From contig LR632930.1 of the NCBI GenBank assembly GCA_902167325.1, forward strand, positions 5,642,001 through 5,706,000: DNA of 64,000 nucleotides. The letters are read 5' to 3'. Below, in pieces: positions 44,982 through 53,893 of the stretch. Below the pieces are notes generated by a model. The model worked only from the letters and a program-made list of their open reading frames with translations. It ran no database searches and was not told the DNA's origin. The position numbers and the translations under genes were made by a program. Position 1 is the first letter of the stretch, and the number at the start of each line of letters is the position of its first letter. This DNA comes from Chitinophaga pinensis. GTDB taxonomy: Bacteria > Bacteroidota > Bacteroidia > Chitinophagales > Chitinophagaceae.

Positions 44982-45025
44982 GGCGGCCCGGCAGTAAGCA
45001 ATTACTGACCGGGCCGCCTCTTTTT
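44982..45025 (+). terminator. Intrinsic terminator of gcvP
   Basis: A ten-pair GGCGGCCCGG/CCGGGCCGCC stem (44982-44991 with 45009-45018) continues through CAGTAA/TTACTG to a GCAA tetraloop with one bulged A, and is followed by CTTTTTA. Confidence 0.92.
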
Positions 45026-45046
45026 ATAGCGTCATGTAATTGTCAG

Positions 45047-45131
45047 ATGTCTTACCCATGTCCTACCCATGACTTACCCATGAGCTACCCATGTCTTACC
45101 CTAATAAAGGGGTAAGACATCCATAGGTCAT
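45047..45131. repeat. Array B: five tandem 11-mers plus inverted copy forming a hairpin
   Basis: The units are ATGTCTTACCC, ATGTCCTACCC, ATGACTTACCC, ATGAGCTACCC, ATGTCTTACCC (45047-45101, exact 11-nt steps). An 8-nt loop TAATAAAG follows, then the exact inverse GGGTAAGACAT (45110-45120) and a second inverted-type unit CCATAGGTCAT (45121-45131). The final direct unit and the inverse form an 11-bp perfect stem. The rest of the 367-bp gcvP-45320 gap contains the gcvP terminator and no recognisable gene. Confidence 0.9.
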
Positions 45132-45319
45132 CCCCTGCTTAACCATACATCAGATTACTATAAGCCTGACTGTAAGGAAGTTTGTAACCAGGAGCAACTG
45201 AACTTATAAATTTCAGCCGTTGGCGTATGGAATTCTTCCGTTCATGCATCTTTTAACTATTGTATTCGTTTATCTACGAATCTTTCGTAATTTGCTATCT
45301 CAGAAACCAATAACTCCCG

Positions 45320-48151
45320 ATGTACCGTAGAAATCTCTTCCTGACATTTGTCCTTTGTATGATTTGCTTCACTGCTGCTACCGCTCAGCAGCGCACGGAA
45401 ATGAAAGGCACCGTGGCGGATTCCGCCAGTAAAGAATTCCTGGAAATGGCCACCATTACCGCCCAGGACCCGAAAGACAGTAGCCTTATCACTTATACCC
45501 TTTCCGATAAGAAGGGTGCTTTCCGTTTAACGGGCCTCCCCGCTAACAAACCCATCCGCATCCTTATTTCCTATACCGGCTACCGCACCTTTATCAAAAC
45601 GCTGGGTACAGACCGGGATACCGACCTCGGGAACATCCCGCTTGCCATGGCCGCCCGCGAACTGGGTGTTGTGGAAATAGCGGGTAACCGCCCGCCGGTG
45701 AGTATCCGGAAAGACACGATCGAGTTTAATGCCGATGCGTTCAAGACCCGGCCCAACGCTGTGCTGGAAGAGCTGCTGAAAAAGCTGCCCGGGGTGGATA
45801 TTGATCCGGAAGGGAAGATTACGGTAAACGGAAAGCCCGTATCAAGGATATTGGTAGATGGCAGGGAGTTCTTCGGGAACGACCCTAAAATTGCCCTGAA
45901 GAACCTCCCTACGCACATCGTGGACAAGGTGCAGGTGGTAGACACCAAAACCAAACAGGAAGCCAAAATGGGCATCGAAAAGGACGGGGAAGACAGGACC
46001 ATCAACTTCACCCTGAAGCCCGATAAAAAGAGAGGCCTTTTTGGCAGGATCACCGGAGGGTATGGTACCGATGAAAGGTACGATGCCAGCGGCATGCTCA
46101 GCTTCTTCAACGGGCCGCGGCAGATCAGCGTCATCGCTTCTTCCAACAACCTGAACAGGATGGGCTTTACCATGAACGAAGTGATAGCAGCAAATCCCAT
46201 GCGGGGCGGCGGCATGTCCATATCCATGGGAGGCAGCGGAGGGATGGCCGTGAATGGTATCAGCTTCGGAGGCGGCGGTGATGGCATCCGAACCACATCC
46301 ATGGCTGGCCTGAACTATAACGATGAATGGGCTAAAGACCTGAAGTCGAACACCAGCTACCAATGGAATAACACCAACTCCAAATTCAACACAGTATCTG
46401 AAAACCGTTATAACGACGGCCGCAGTATCCTTGGCAACCGCGGCGGTTATGGCCGTAACCAGACGCATAGCCTGAACCTGAACCTCGAGTATGCGCTGGA
46501 CTCCGCAACCACCCTGGCCATCAATCCCCGTTTCAATAATACCCGCCAGAGTTCCAATACCAACAGTTTCGAAACTACTTTCCGGGATATCGATGATAAG
46601 GCGAACGAACGCAACGGCCGCAATATTTCGAGGGATGAACAGACCGGCTTCGGAGTGGATGTAAATGTGATGCGCATCCTGAATAAGAAAGGGAAAAGCA
46701 TCAGCGTACGTTTCAATGGTAATTTCGGTGAAAACTCCGGCAATGCATTCAACTATTCCGACCAGCAATTCTTCGTCAATAACCTGCTCGACTCTACCAG
46801 TGTACTCGATCAGCGAAGCATCACTTCCGGCAAAAGAGAAAGCTACGATGCCGGCATCACCTACGTGCATCCCATCAACGACCGCTGGAGAATCAACGCC
46901 GGGTACAGTTTCCGGTATGATATCAATAACTCGCGCCGCGAAACCTTCAACTTCGACGAGAACCTGAAAGGATATTCCGACATCGACAGCCTGTACTCCA
47001 ACAAGTTCAATAACAAGCAATCCTCCCATCAACCCACGCTTAACTTCCAGTTCAGCAACAAGAAAAAGAACTTCCACGCTACCATCGGCGGCGGTATGAT
47101 CTATAATACCCTCGAGAATATTTCGTTCTACGATAAGCGGGAGTTCAGACAGGAGCAAACTAACTTCAACCCAAACACCCGCTTCAGTTATACGCTGCCC
47201 AACAAAGCACAACTCTCGTTCTCCTATAACGGTAATACCCAACAGCCTTCTATAGATCAGATGCAGCCAGTGCCCGACAACAGCAACCCGCTGAGCATCC
47301 GCATCGGTAATCCCAATCTGAAAACGGCCTACTCGCAGATGTTCTCGATCAACTTCAACAGGTTTACCCCCAAGGGCTTCGGCATCTTCTCCAATATCGG
47401 CTTCCGCCCCACTACCAATCAGTTCTCCACCATCACCAAAGTGAATGCAAACGGTAGCCAGTCTACCCAAACCATTAACGTAAACGGCGCCTATAACATG
47501 AACGGCCACGTGAATGTTAGTATCAATAAGATGAAGAAGAATTACCAGTTCCGTGTGAATGGCGGTGGTTTTTTCAGCTATTCCAACAACGTCAACTTCT
47601 CGAATATCAACAACAAGCGGGGCGATACCGTGGTGTATAAAAACATCAGCAAAAACCTTAGCCTCAGTCCCAATTTCAATACTTCGTTTTCATGGAAAGA
47701 GCTGCTGGATGTAACGGTAGGCTACCGCCCGTCTTATAGCCAGGTTACTAACAACCGCACCAATGTAAAGACCACCAATTTCACCCAGCGGGTATCTGTT
47801 GGCGGTACACTGTACTGGCCTAAGAACTTCTTTGTGGAAAACGATTTCTCTTATAACTACAATGCCAACATCGCTCCCGGTTTCAAAAAGGGTATTGCCC
47901 TGTACCACGCTGCAGTGGGTTACGAATTCATGAAAAAGGCTGCTAACGTTAAGCTGTATGCTTACGACATCTTCCACCAGAACTCGAACATCCGCCGCAC
48001 CGTTTCTGAAATCGGTACGTTCGATACCCGGACAGATATGATAGATCAGTACTTCATGCTGTCGCTCACCTACAACTTCAATAAGTTCGGTGCTAAAAAC
48101 CCCAGCAATCGCCGCCGTGATGGCAACCGTATGATGGATTTCTTCTTCTAG
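45320..48151 (+). CDS. Outer-membrane beta-barrel protein with carboxypeptidase-like regulatory domain
   Basis: A 943-residue TonB-receptor-like outer-membrane protein. Signal peptide (MYRRNLFLTFVLCMICFTAATAQQ), then an N-terminal carboxypeptidase-regulatory-like domain (MKGTVADSASKEFLEMATI). A plug-like region (LEELLKKLPGVDIDPEGKITVNGKPVSRILVDGREFFGND) and a long barrel of the OMP_b-brl_3 type end the protein at RMMDFFF. Residues about 294-325 form a very Gly/Met-rich loop (GGGMSISMGGSGGMAV). No SusD partner follows, so it is not a SusC. Ligand unknown. Monocistronic. Confidence 0.9.
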   Translation: MYRRNLFLTFVLCMICFTAATAQQRTEMKGTVADSASKEFLEMATITAQDPKDSSLITYTLSDKKGAFRLTGLPANKPIRILISYTGYRTFIKTLGTDRDTDLGNIPLAMAARELGVVEIAGNRPPVSIRKDTIEFNADAFKTRPNAVLEELLKKLPGVDIDPEGKITVNGKPVSRILVDGREFFGNDPKIALKNLPTHIVDKVQVVDTKTKQEAKMGIEKDGEDRTINFTLKPDKKRGLFGRITGGYGTDERYDASGMLSFFNGPRQISVIASSNNLNRMGFTMNEVIAANPMRGGGMSISMGGSGGMAVNGISFGGGGDGIRTTSMAGLNYNDEWAKDLKSNTSYQWNNTNSKFNTVSENRYNDGRSILGNRGGYGRNQTHSLNLNLEYALDSATTLAINPRFNNTRQSSNTNSFETTFRDIDDKANERNGRNISRDEQTGFGVDVNVMRILNKKGKSISVRFNGNFGENSGNAFNYSDQQFFVNNLLDSTSVLDQRSITSGKRESYDAGITYVHPINDRWRINAGYSFRYDINNSRRETFNFDENLKGYSDIDSLYSNKFNNKQSSHQPTLNFQFSNKKKNFHATIGGGMIYNTLENISFYDKREFRQEQTNFNPNTRFSYTLPNKAQLSFSYNGNTQQPSIDQMQPVPDNSNPLSIRIGNPNLKTAYSQMFSINFNRFTPKGFGIFSNIGFRPTTNQFSTITKVNANGSQSTQTINVNGAYNMNGHVNVSINKMKKNYQFRVNGGGFFSYSNNVNFSNINNKRGDTVVYKNISKNLSLSPNFNTSFSWKELLDVTVGYRPSYSQVTNNRTNVKTTNFTQRVSVGGTLYWPKNFFVENDFSYNYNANIAPGFKKGIALYHAAVGYEFMKKAANVKLYAYDIFHQNSNIRRTVSEIGTFDTRTDMIDQYFMLSLTYNFNKFGAKNPSNRRRDGNRMMDFFF

Positions 48152-48171
48152 CCTTCCGCCCTTCTAACATA

Positions 48172-48200
48172 AAAAGGCCGCCTGTTATGGGCGGCCTTTT
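48172..48200. terminator. Bidirectional terminator
   Basis: AAAAGGCCGCC and GGCGGCCTTTT (48172-48182 with 48190-48200, 7-nt loop) separate the convergent barrel and beta-helix genes. Confidence 0.9.
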
Positions 48201-48225
48201 CTATTTACAGAAATGATGACAGTAA

Positions 48226-49752
48226 TTACTTCGATGTGCTGCGTGATTGTTTCAGCCGCAATGCCAGCTGCGCTTCAAAAAGACTGCGGGGCATCACTTC
48301 TTTACCGGGCTGCTCGTTGCGGCCTTCGTTTTTAAAACGAATGTCTTTGTCTGCACGGAAGCCAACAAAGATGGGCTGCGCGAAGGTATGGTTCTTCCGC
48401 TTCTGCAGATCCCAAAAATCATACGTAAAATCCCAGGTAGAGCGGTGGACGAAATTCCAGAACACCAGATCGCGCCCATGATGGGGAAAGCCCGGCTGCG
48501 GGCCTCCTATATTGCGGAATACACCGCCACGGATATCATCGAACAGGGTGGCATAGGGTTGGCCGGAATGACTGTCGATATTCTGATCCACTGCCATACG
48601 GCATTGTGTGACAACGGTGTTAACACCGGTATACCCTGTTCCCGGGCCGTGGTGCGATGAAGTAAATTCACACATCTTCACCAGCACCCCATATCCCGAG
48701 CGGGCATGCACCGTGCTGTGCCCGCCTTTACCGCCGAAGCTGTTATGGATGAGTGTGATGCGGTAGCCTGCGCGGATGAACACGCCTTCGTTCCAGTCAT
48801 TAAACGTGCAGGAACGCACCCATGAATCCTTCACATATTCCATGGCCACAGCGCACCATCCGGCATCGTGGATACTGTCTTTATGATGCACAAATTCTTC
48901 CGGATAGCTGTTCCAGTTACCGGTAAAACGGATGTGCTCGATGCCGCATTCTTCGAGGGCTTCGTAGCTTTCGAGTATGAAATCGTGGCCTTCCACCGGC
49001 TCGATGGGGATGTGCAGGGGATTGATGAAGCGGACGCGGTTACCTGTAACTTCAGCAATAGTATGAATCTCCTGGATGTTCATGCCACCGTTGTTACCGA
49101 AGAGGCGCGTCCAGTCTTTATGCAACTCCTGCGGGGCAAAGTACCTTCTGGTGAAGGCTTCACTTTTATGGCGGAGGGTTACATCCTGTCCGGCTTTGAG
49201 GGCCGAGGCATCGGCTACTGTAACCCAATGCCCGCCGCTTTCTGCGGTACCGGTGATAACGGCGAGGCGCTTAGTAGTCCGGTGCTCCGGTTCAAAGCGG
49301 AACTGGCGGGTGCCGATCCTCATTCTGGTGGCAAAGATCTCGGTTCCGCCTTCCCCGCTGCCGGCACCCTGCAGTACGATGCCAGACTTTTGGATGGTGA
49401 TCTTTTTGGACTGGTCTTCGTCCGGGCAAATGAGAAAGCGCCCTGCGGGGAAGCGTACCACGCCGCCGCCCGGGTTTGCTTCCGCAGCACGGATGGCAGC
49501 CTGAATGGCTGCATCGTCGTACCCTTCATCATTGGGTTTAGCGCCGTAGTCCGTTACGTTGAATTGCTTTTTAGTTGCCGGATCGGGCAGCTTCTTTTCT
49601 GAGAAATGATAGCCTGCATAAGAGAAATCGGGCAGGGTGGCGGTTTTACCTTTGCGGAATGCGGAAGCATACTCCTTCCAGAGTGGCGCTTCCTGCGCAA
49701 GGGCCGTCGTTCCCGCAAAAAGGCATGCGGCGATAGCGTAGCTAATTTTCAT
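48226..49752 (-). CDS. Secreted right-handed beta-helix protein (DUF4955/pectate-lyase-superfamily-like)
   Basis: A 508-residue exported protein (signal peptide MKISYAIAACLFAGTTALAQ). The segment FNVTDYGAKPNDEGYDDAAIQAAIRAAEANPGGGVVRFPAGRFLI is the start of a pectate-lyase-3-type beta-helix. Repeating strands follow (GIEHIRFTGNW, WVRSCTFNDWNEGVFIRAGYRITLIHNSF). The C-terminal FDDIRGGVFRNIGGPQPGFPHHGRDLVFWNF is typical of DUF4955-containing proteins. It probably acts on a polysaccharide; whether it is a lyase or a hydrolase is not determined. Confidence 0.82.
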   Translation of the reverse strand: MKISYAIAACLFAGTTALAQEAPLWKEYASAFRKGKTATLPDFSYAGYHFSEKKLPDPATKKQFNVTDYGAKPNDEGYDDAAIQAAIRAAEANPGGGVVRFPAGRFLICPDEDQSKKITIQKSGIVLQGAGSGEGGTEIFATRMRIGTRQFRFEPEHRTTKRLAVITGTAESGGHWVTVADASALKAGQDVTLRHKSEAFTRRYFAPQELHKDWTRLFGNNGGMNIQEIHTIAEVTGNRVRFINPLHIPIEPVEGHDFILESYEALEECGIEHIRFTGNWNSYPEEFVHHKDSIHDAGWCAVAMEYVKDSWVRSCTFNDWNEGVFIRAGYRITLIHNSFGGKGGHSTVHARSGYGVLVKMCEFTSSHHGPGTGYTGVNTVVTQCRMAVDQNIDSHSGQPYATLFDDIRGGVFRNIGGPQPGFPHHGRDLVFWNFVHRSTWDFTYDFWDLQKRKNHTFAQPIFVGFRADKDIRFKNEGRNEQPGKEVMPRSLFEAQLALRLKQSRSTSK

Positions 49753-49811
49753 CGTGGATAATTTCCGTAATACTACCGGTTTTTGCCGGCAGAAAATGAT
49801 AGTAATTTGAT

Positions 49812-50321
49812 CTACAGATATCTTTCTTTCACCACCTCGGTATGATGGATGGCATGGCCGAGGAGGATATAGGCGAGTGCGCGAACGCTTACTGTGTTGC
49901 CACTGGCTATTCCGGTGCGGGAAAGTTCCTCTTCGTTGAGGGTACGGAAGAATATATCGGATGAATTACGCACAAACTGGAATTCCTCCACCATATCGTT
50001 CCAATCGCGGTGCTCGGTACGTGCCACGTTGGCAAACTCGTTTTCATCGAAGCCGGGCAGCTCGTTACCGTCTTTCCGCGCGAAGTTAAGCGCGCGGTAG
50101 GCAAACACCCGCTCGGCATCAATCACGTGTTGCAATACCTGCTTAACGGTCCATTTATCGGGAGCATAAGCGAATGTTCTCCGCACAACAGGAACTTTTT
50201 TAAGGAATGCCAGCATAGCGGCAGTGTGTTTACGGAATGCGGGGATGAGATCTTCTTCGGGTACTTTGCTGATATACGTATCGTAATACCCGGCGTACTC
50301 GGTGGGTAAGGGTCTGGGCAT
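49812..50321 (-). CDS. DinB-family protein
   Basis: A 169-residue four-helix-bundle protein. The metal-site histidines of the DinB/YfiT fold are seen in KWTVKQVLQHVIDAERVFAYRAL and in AYILLGHAIHHTEVVKERYL (HxxxH at the C terminus). Start at the ATG at 50321 (MPRPLPTEYAGYYDTYI); the longer frame to 50396 runs into the divergent regulatory region. DinB proteins are often thiol-dependent metalloenzymes or of unknown function; none is assigned here. Confidence 0.9.
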   Translation of the reverse strand: MPRPLPTEYAGYYDTYISKVPEEDLIPAFRKHTAAMLAFLKKVPVVRRTFAYAPDKWTVKQVLQHVIDAERVFAYRALNFARKDGNELPGFDENEFANVARTEHRDWNDMVEEFQFVRNSSDIFFRTLNEEELSRTGIASGNTVSVRALAYILLGHAIHHTEVVKERYL

Positions 50322-50361
50322 AGATGCTAATTTAGCATGGAAGTTAAGGCAAAATACCGTC

Positions 50362-50376
50362 ATCTGCGGCAGATGA
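50362..50376. promoter_or_regulatory. Candidate operator palindrome between divergent genes
   Basis: CATCTGC-G-GCAGATG is a perfect 15-bp palindrome 30 bp before the CocE-type hydrolase start and 41 bp from the dinB-type start. It could bind a dimeric regulator; no regulator gene is adjacent. Confidence 0.3.
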
Positions 50377-50405
50377 ATTATATTTATCACGATCAATTAA
50401 AAGAC

Positions 50406-52295
50406 ATGTCTAAACCAATGTTGGCCCTCATAGGAGCCATGCTGGCGTTTTCCGCCGTTTTTGCCCAACAGGAGCCGGAACCCTCCTGGCTGCAGGAAAA
50501 TTACAACAAGCAGGAAGTACAGATCCCCATGCGCGATGGTACCAAACTGTTCACCGTGGTGTTCTCTCCCAAAAAAGCACCGGGGAAACATCCCATCCTG
50601 CTGGAGCGTTCTCCTTACAGCTGTGCGCCTTATGGCAGCGGCGCATTTCCTAAAATGCGCGCCAGCTTCGCCCATTACCTCCGCAAAGGATACATCATCG
50701 TAAAACAGGATGTACGCGGCCGGTGGATGAGCGAAGGCAAATTCGTGGATGTAAGGCCTTATAACCCCTCACCTGCAAAGAACGATACTGACGAATCTAC
50801 CGACACATACGATACCATCGACTGGCTGGTGAAAAACGTATCGGACAACAATGGTAACGTAGGCGTTTCCGGTATAAGCTACCCCGGTTTTTATTCTACC
50901 ATGGCATCCCTGAGCCATCACCCTGCATTGAAGGCCGTAAGTCCGCAGGCACCGGTAACAGACTGGTTCATTGGCGACGACTTCCATCATAACGGCGCTT
51001 TCATGCTCAAGGATGCGTTCGATTTCTACAGCGGGTTCGGCAAGCCGCGCCCCTATCCTACCACGGTGGGACCTACCGGTTACCCCTATACCAACATGGA
51101 TAACTACAATTTCTTCCTCGAAGCCGGTACGTTGCCGCAGATCGCCAAACTGATGGGCGACAGCATTGCTTTCTGGAAAGACCTTTATACCCATCCTAAC
51201 TACGACGCATGGTGGAAAGCACGGAACGTGCGCCCCCATCTGAAGCAGTTGCGCCCCGCCATGCTGGTGGTAGGCGGTACTTTTGATGCGGAAGACTGCT
51301 TTGGCGCATGGGCCACTTATCAGGCCATCGAAAAGCAGAACCCCGGTATCAGCAACCGTATTGTAATGGGTCCGTGGTATCACGGCCAGTGGTCTACCGA
51401 CGATGGCACTTACCTCGGCTACATTCAGTTCGGGGCCAATACGGCCGATTGGTACCAGGAGCATGTGGAACATCCCTTCTTCGATCAGCACCTGCTGGGC
51501 GCGGCAGAAAAGGAAATTGCCGAAGCTACCGTATTCTTCACCGGAGAAAACCAGTGGCGAACCTTCGACCGCTGGCCCGCTGCCGGTGTTCAGGAGAAAG
51601 CCATCTACCTGCAACCCGGCGGAAAGATGCAATTCAACAAGCCCGCTTCCGGCAAAGCCTACAGCCGTTATACCAGCGATCCTTCCAAACCGGTGCCATA
51701 CACGGCTGACGTACACCATACCCGTACCATCAGCTATATGACAGACGATCAGCGCTTTGCCGCCCGCAGGCCCGATGTACTGGTGTTCCAGACAGATACG
51801 CTGACGGAAGACCTGACCCTCGCCGGCCCGGTAATAGCCGACCTGCTGGTGAGCCTTACCACTACAGATGCTGACTTTGTGGTGAAAGTGATCGACGTAT
51901 TCCCCGATGGTTTCAGCTATGGGCAACCCGTTGCCCCCACTGCTCATTCCCGCTACCTGTCTGCCACCTACCCCATGGGAGGCTACCAGATGCTGGTGCG
52001 CGGGGAAGTAATGCGTGGTAAATACCGTGAAAACTTCGCACAGCCCATTCCGTTTGTGCCCGGTAAAGTAACGCCCGTGAAGTTCACCCTGCCCGATGTG
52101 GCCCACACCTTCAAAAAGGGCCACCGCCTGATGATCCAGATACAAAGCAGCTGGTTTCCGCTGGCAGACAGGAATCCGCAGATATTTACGGATATTTACA
52201 AAGCAAAACCGGAAGACTTCACCCCGTCAGACATCAGCATATGGCACAACAACACCCATGCTTCGCGTATATTGCTTCCCGTACTCAGCAAATAA
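50406..52295 (+). CDS. CocE/NonD-family exported hydrolase (X-Pro dipeptidyl-peptidase-like)
   Basis: A 629-residue alpha/beta-hydrolase with signal peptide (MSKPMLALIGAMLAFSAVFAQQ) from the ATG at 50406. It has IPMRDGTKLFTVVFSPK, DVRGRWMSEGKF, and the nucleophile elbow GVSGISYPGF (Ser158). VVGGTFDAEDCFG holds the acid residue and GPWYHGQW the His. A C-terminal jelly-roll domain of X-Pro dipeptidyl-peptidase type (DLTLAGPVIADLLVSLTTTDADFVVKVIDVFPDG) completes the family layout. The substrate may be a glutaryl-acylase-, ester- or dipeptide-type compound and is not predictable. Confidence 0.92.
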   Translation: MSKPMLALIGAMLAFSAVFAQQEPEPSWLQENYNKQEVQIPMRDGTKLFTVVFSPKKAPGKHPILLERSPYSCAPYGSGAFPKMRASFAHYLRKGYIIVKQDVRGRWMSEGKFVDVRPYNPSPAKNDTDESTDTYDTIDWLVKNVSDNNGNVGVSGISYPGFYSTMASLSHHPALKAVSPQAPVTDWFIGDDFHHNGAFMLKDAFDFYSGFGKPRPYPTTVGPTGYPYTNMDNYNFFLEAGTLPQIAKLMGDSIAFWKDLYTHPNYDAWWKARNVRPHLKQLRPAMLVVGGTFDAEDCFGAWATYQAIEKQNPGISNRIVMGPWYHGQWSTDDGTYLGYIQFGANTADWYQEHVEHPFFDQHLLGAAEKEIAEATVFFTGENQWRTFDRWPAAGVQEKAIYLQPGGKMQFNKPASGKAYSRYTSDPSKPVPYTADVHHTRTISYMTDDQRFAARRPDVLVFQTDTLTEDLTLAGPVIADLLVSLTTTDADFVVKVIDVFPDGFSYGQPVAPTAHSRYLSATYPMGGYQMLVRGEVMRGKYRENFAQPIPFVPGKVTPVKFTLPDVAHTFKKGHRLMIQIQSSWFPLADRNPQIFTDIYKAKPEDFTPSDISIWHNNTHASRILLPVLSK

Positions 52296-52324
52296 GTTAT
52301 CCACCACGTTTAAAATACACAACT

Positions 52325-53026
52325 ATGAAAACATTCCTCACAGCATTTCTATCCATCCTGCTTACGGCAGGATACGCACAATCCGGCTTAAACGGCGCAT
52401 GGGTGCATATTCCTGATGCACCCAGCGACACTACGGCCATCCTCCTCATTCAGGACGATTATTTCTCCGTCACCCACTTCACGCCTACCGCATTTGTCGG
52501 CACCTTTGGCGGTTCCACTAAAATCGGAGAAGGGAAAATGACAAGTACGTATGAGTTTTCGAGTAAGAACAAAGAGATGGTAGGTCAGCCGAATGATGTT
52601 ACCTATCAGCAGAACGGCGACCAGCTGGCTGTAACACTTCCCGGTGGAATAGTGCTTCACTGGAAAAGGGCACCCGGTTCAGGGAACGACCTTGCCGGCA
52701 CCTGGCGCATCACAGGACGTATGAACGAAGGGAAGTTCTCGGAGATGAAGCCCGGCCCTCGTAAAACATTGAAAGTACTCACAGGCGGCCGCTTCCAGTG
52801 GATCGCCATGAATACTGAAACGAAAGAATTCTTCGGTACCGGCGGCGGAACCTATACGTTCGAAAATGGTAAATACACCGAAAACATCGAGTTCTTTTCC
52901 CGCGATAATAACAGGGTAGGTAAAGCGGTTCAGTTTGATGCGAAGGTGGAAGAAGGGAAATGGCACCATAGTGGTAAAAGCACCGCCGGAGAACCCCTGA
53001 ACGAAATCTGGAGCCGGATAAAATAA
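52325..53026 (+). CDS. Secreted protein with two lipocalin-like repeats, function unknown
   Basis: A 233-residue product from the ATG at 52325, which gives the signal peptide MKTFLTAFLSILLTAGYAQ. Two related halves, each beginning with a G-x-W pattern (LNGAWVHIPDAPSDTTA and LAGTWRITGRMNEGKFSE) and continuing with beta-strand segments. In the second half these include FFGTGGGTYTFENGKYTENIEFFSRDNNRVGKAV. This suggests a duplicated lipocalin-like or META-like barrel. It starts 29 bp after the CocE-type gene, so probably co-transcribed. Confidence 0.8.
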   Translation: MKTFLTAFLSILLTAGYAQSGLNGAWVHIPDAPSDTTAILLIQDDYFSVTHFTPTAFVGTFGGSTKIGEGKMTSTYEFSSKNKEMVGQPNDVTYQQNGDQLAVTLPGGIVLHWKRAPGSGNDLAGTWRITGRMNEGKFSEMKPGPRKTLKVLTGGRFQWIAMNTETKEFFGTGGGTYTFENGKYTENIEFFSRDNNRVGKAVQFDAKVEEGKWHHSGKSTAGEPLNEIWSRIK

Positions 53027-53061
53027 TTGGTTATATTGCGCTACAAATTTTATGTATCTGT

Positions 53062-53775
53062 ATGATTTCCAGAAAAAGCCTGTTTATCTGTGTGCTGAGC
53101 TTACTGAGTGTGCAAGCCGCCTATAGCCAAAGAAAAAAGAAGAAAGGCCCGGAAGTTCCGCCGCCGCTGGCCTTGGTAACCACCCTCGACTCCGTTTCCT
53201 ACACCATCGGGAACGATATGGGCGAGATGCTGAAAAAGCAGGGGCTCGATTCCATCAACCTGCAGCTCTTCTTCAAGGCCATCGAAGACATCTATAAAGG
53301 GGACTCCGCCATGATTACCACTGAAAAGGGTATGGGCGTAGTAAGCACCTATCTGCAAAAGATAAAGCTCGAAAAAGCCGCTAAGAATAAAGCCGCAGGA
53401 GAACAGTTCCTCGCTGCCAACAAAACCAAAGAAGGTATCAACACTACCGCAAGCGGTTTGCAATACCAGGTGCTGACCAACGGCTCCGGTGCAAAGCCTA
53501 CCCTGCAGGATAAAGTGAAAGTACATTACCGCGGTGCGCTGATCGACGGTACTGTGTTCGACAGCTCTATCGATCGTGGCGAGCCTATCGTATTGCCACT
53601 CAGCGGTGTCATCAAAGGCTGGACGGAAGCCCTGCAGCTGATGACCGTTGGCTCCAAATGGAAACTCTTCATACCTTCCGACCTTGGCTACGGCGAGCGT
53701 CAGGCAGGTGCGAAGATCTCTCCCAACAGCGCACTCGTATTCGATGTGGAGCTGCTGGAAATCGTGAAAGAATAA
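53062..53775 (+). CDS. FKBP-type peptidyl-prolyl cis-trans isomerase, exported
   Basis: A 237-residue periplasmic or outer-membrane-associated prolyl isomerase of Mip/FkpA type. Signal peptide to about residue 22, basic linker, N-terminal FKBP_N dimerisation helices at about 45-125 (VSYTIGNDMGEMLKKQGLDSINLQLFFKAIEDIYKG). The FKBP catalytic domain spans about 130-236 (KVKVHYRGALIDGTVFDSSIDRGEPIVLPLSGVIKGWTEALQLM, then KLFIPSDLGYGE). Likely role in folding envelope proteins. Monocistronic, with a strong terminator. Confidence 0.95.
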   Translation: MISRKSLFICVLSLLSVQAAYSQRKKKKGPEVPPPLALVTTLDSVSYTIGNDMGEMLKKQGLDSINLQLFFKAIEDIYKGDSAMITTEKGMGVVSTYLQKIKLEKAAKNKAAGEQFLAANKTKEGINTTASGLQYQVLTNGSGAKPTLQDKVKVHYRGALIDGTVFDSSIDRGEPIVLPLSGVIKGWTEALQLMTVGSKWKLFIPSDLGYGERQAGAKISPNSALVFDVELLEIVKE

Positions 53776-53801
53776 TCTGTAAAAGGAAGTTTATAACCCG
53801 C

Positions 53802-53833
53802 AAGGCTGATCATTACATGGTCAGCCTTTTTTT
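53802..53833 (+). terminator. Intrinsic terminator of the FKBP gene
   Basis: GGCTGATCAT-TAC-ATGGTCAGCC (53804-53823 plus closing pairs) is followed by seven T. Confidence 0.92.
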
Positions 53834-53837
53834 ATGC

Positions 53838-53868
53838 AAAAAAATCCCGGATACCGCAGCATCCGGGA
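53838..53868 (-). terminator. Intrinsic terminator of the aromatic operon
   Basis: TCCCGGAT (53845-53852) pairs with ATCCGGGA (53861-53868). On the minus strand it is followed by seven T. It lies 26 nt after the aroC stop and ends the pheA-aroC operon. Confidence 0.92.
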
Positions 53869-53893
53869 CATTATAAGTATTTGGTGTATAGAC

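Noticed and set aside
45047-45131. CRISPR-like array
   Set aside because: Units are 11 nt with no spacers, are degenerate, and no cas gene is present.
45842-47509. 555-codon open frame on the minus strand
   Set aside because: Antisense shadow of the outer-membrane barrel gene; no start context and no recognisable motif.
50769-52145. 458-codon open frame on the minus strand
   Set aside because: Antisense to the CocE-type hydrolase, which has a full catalytic triad in the other direction.
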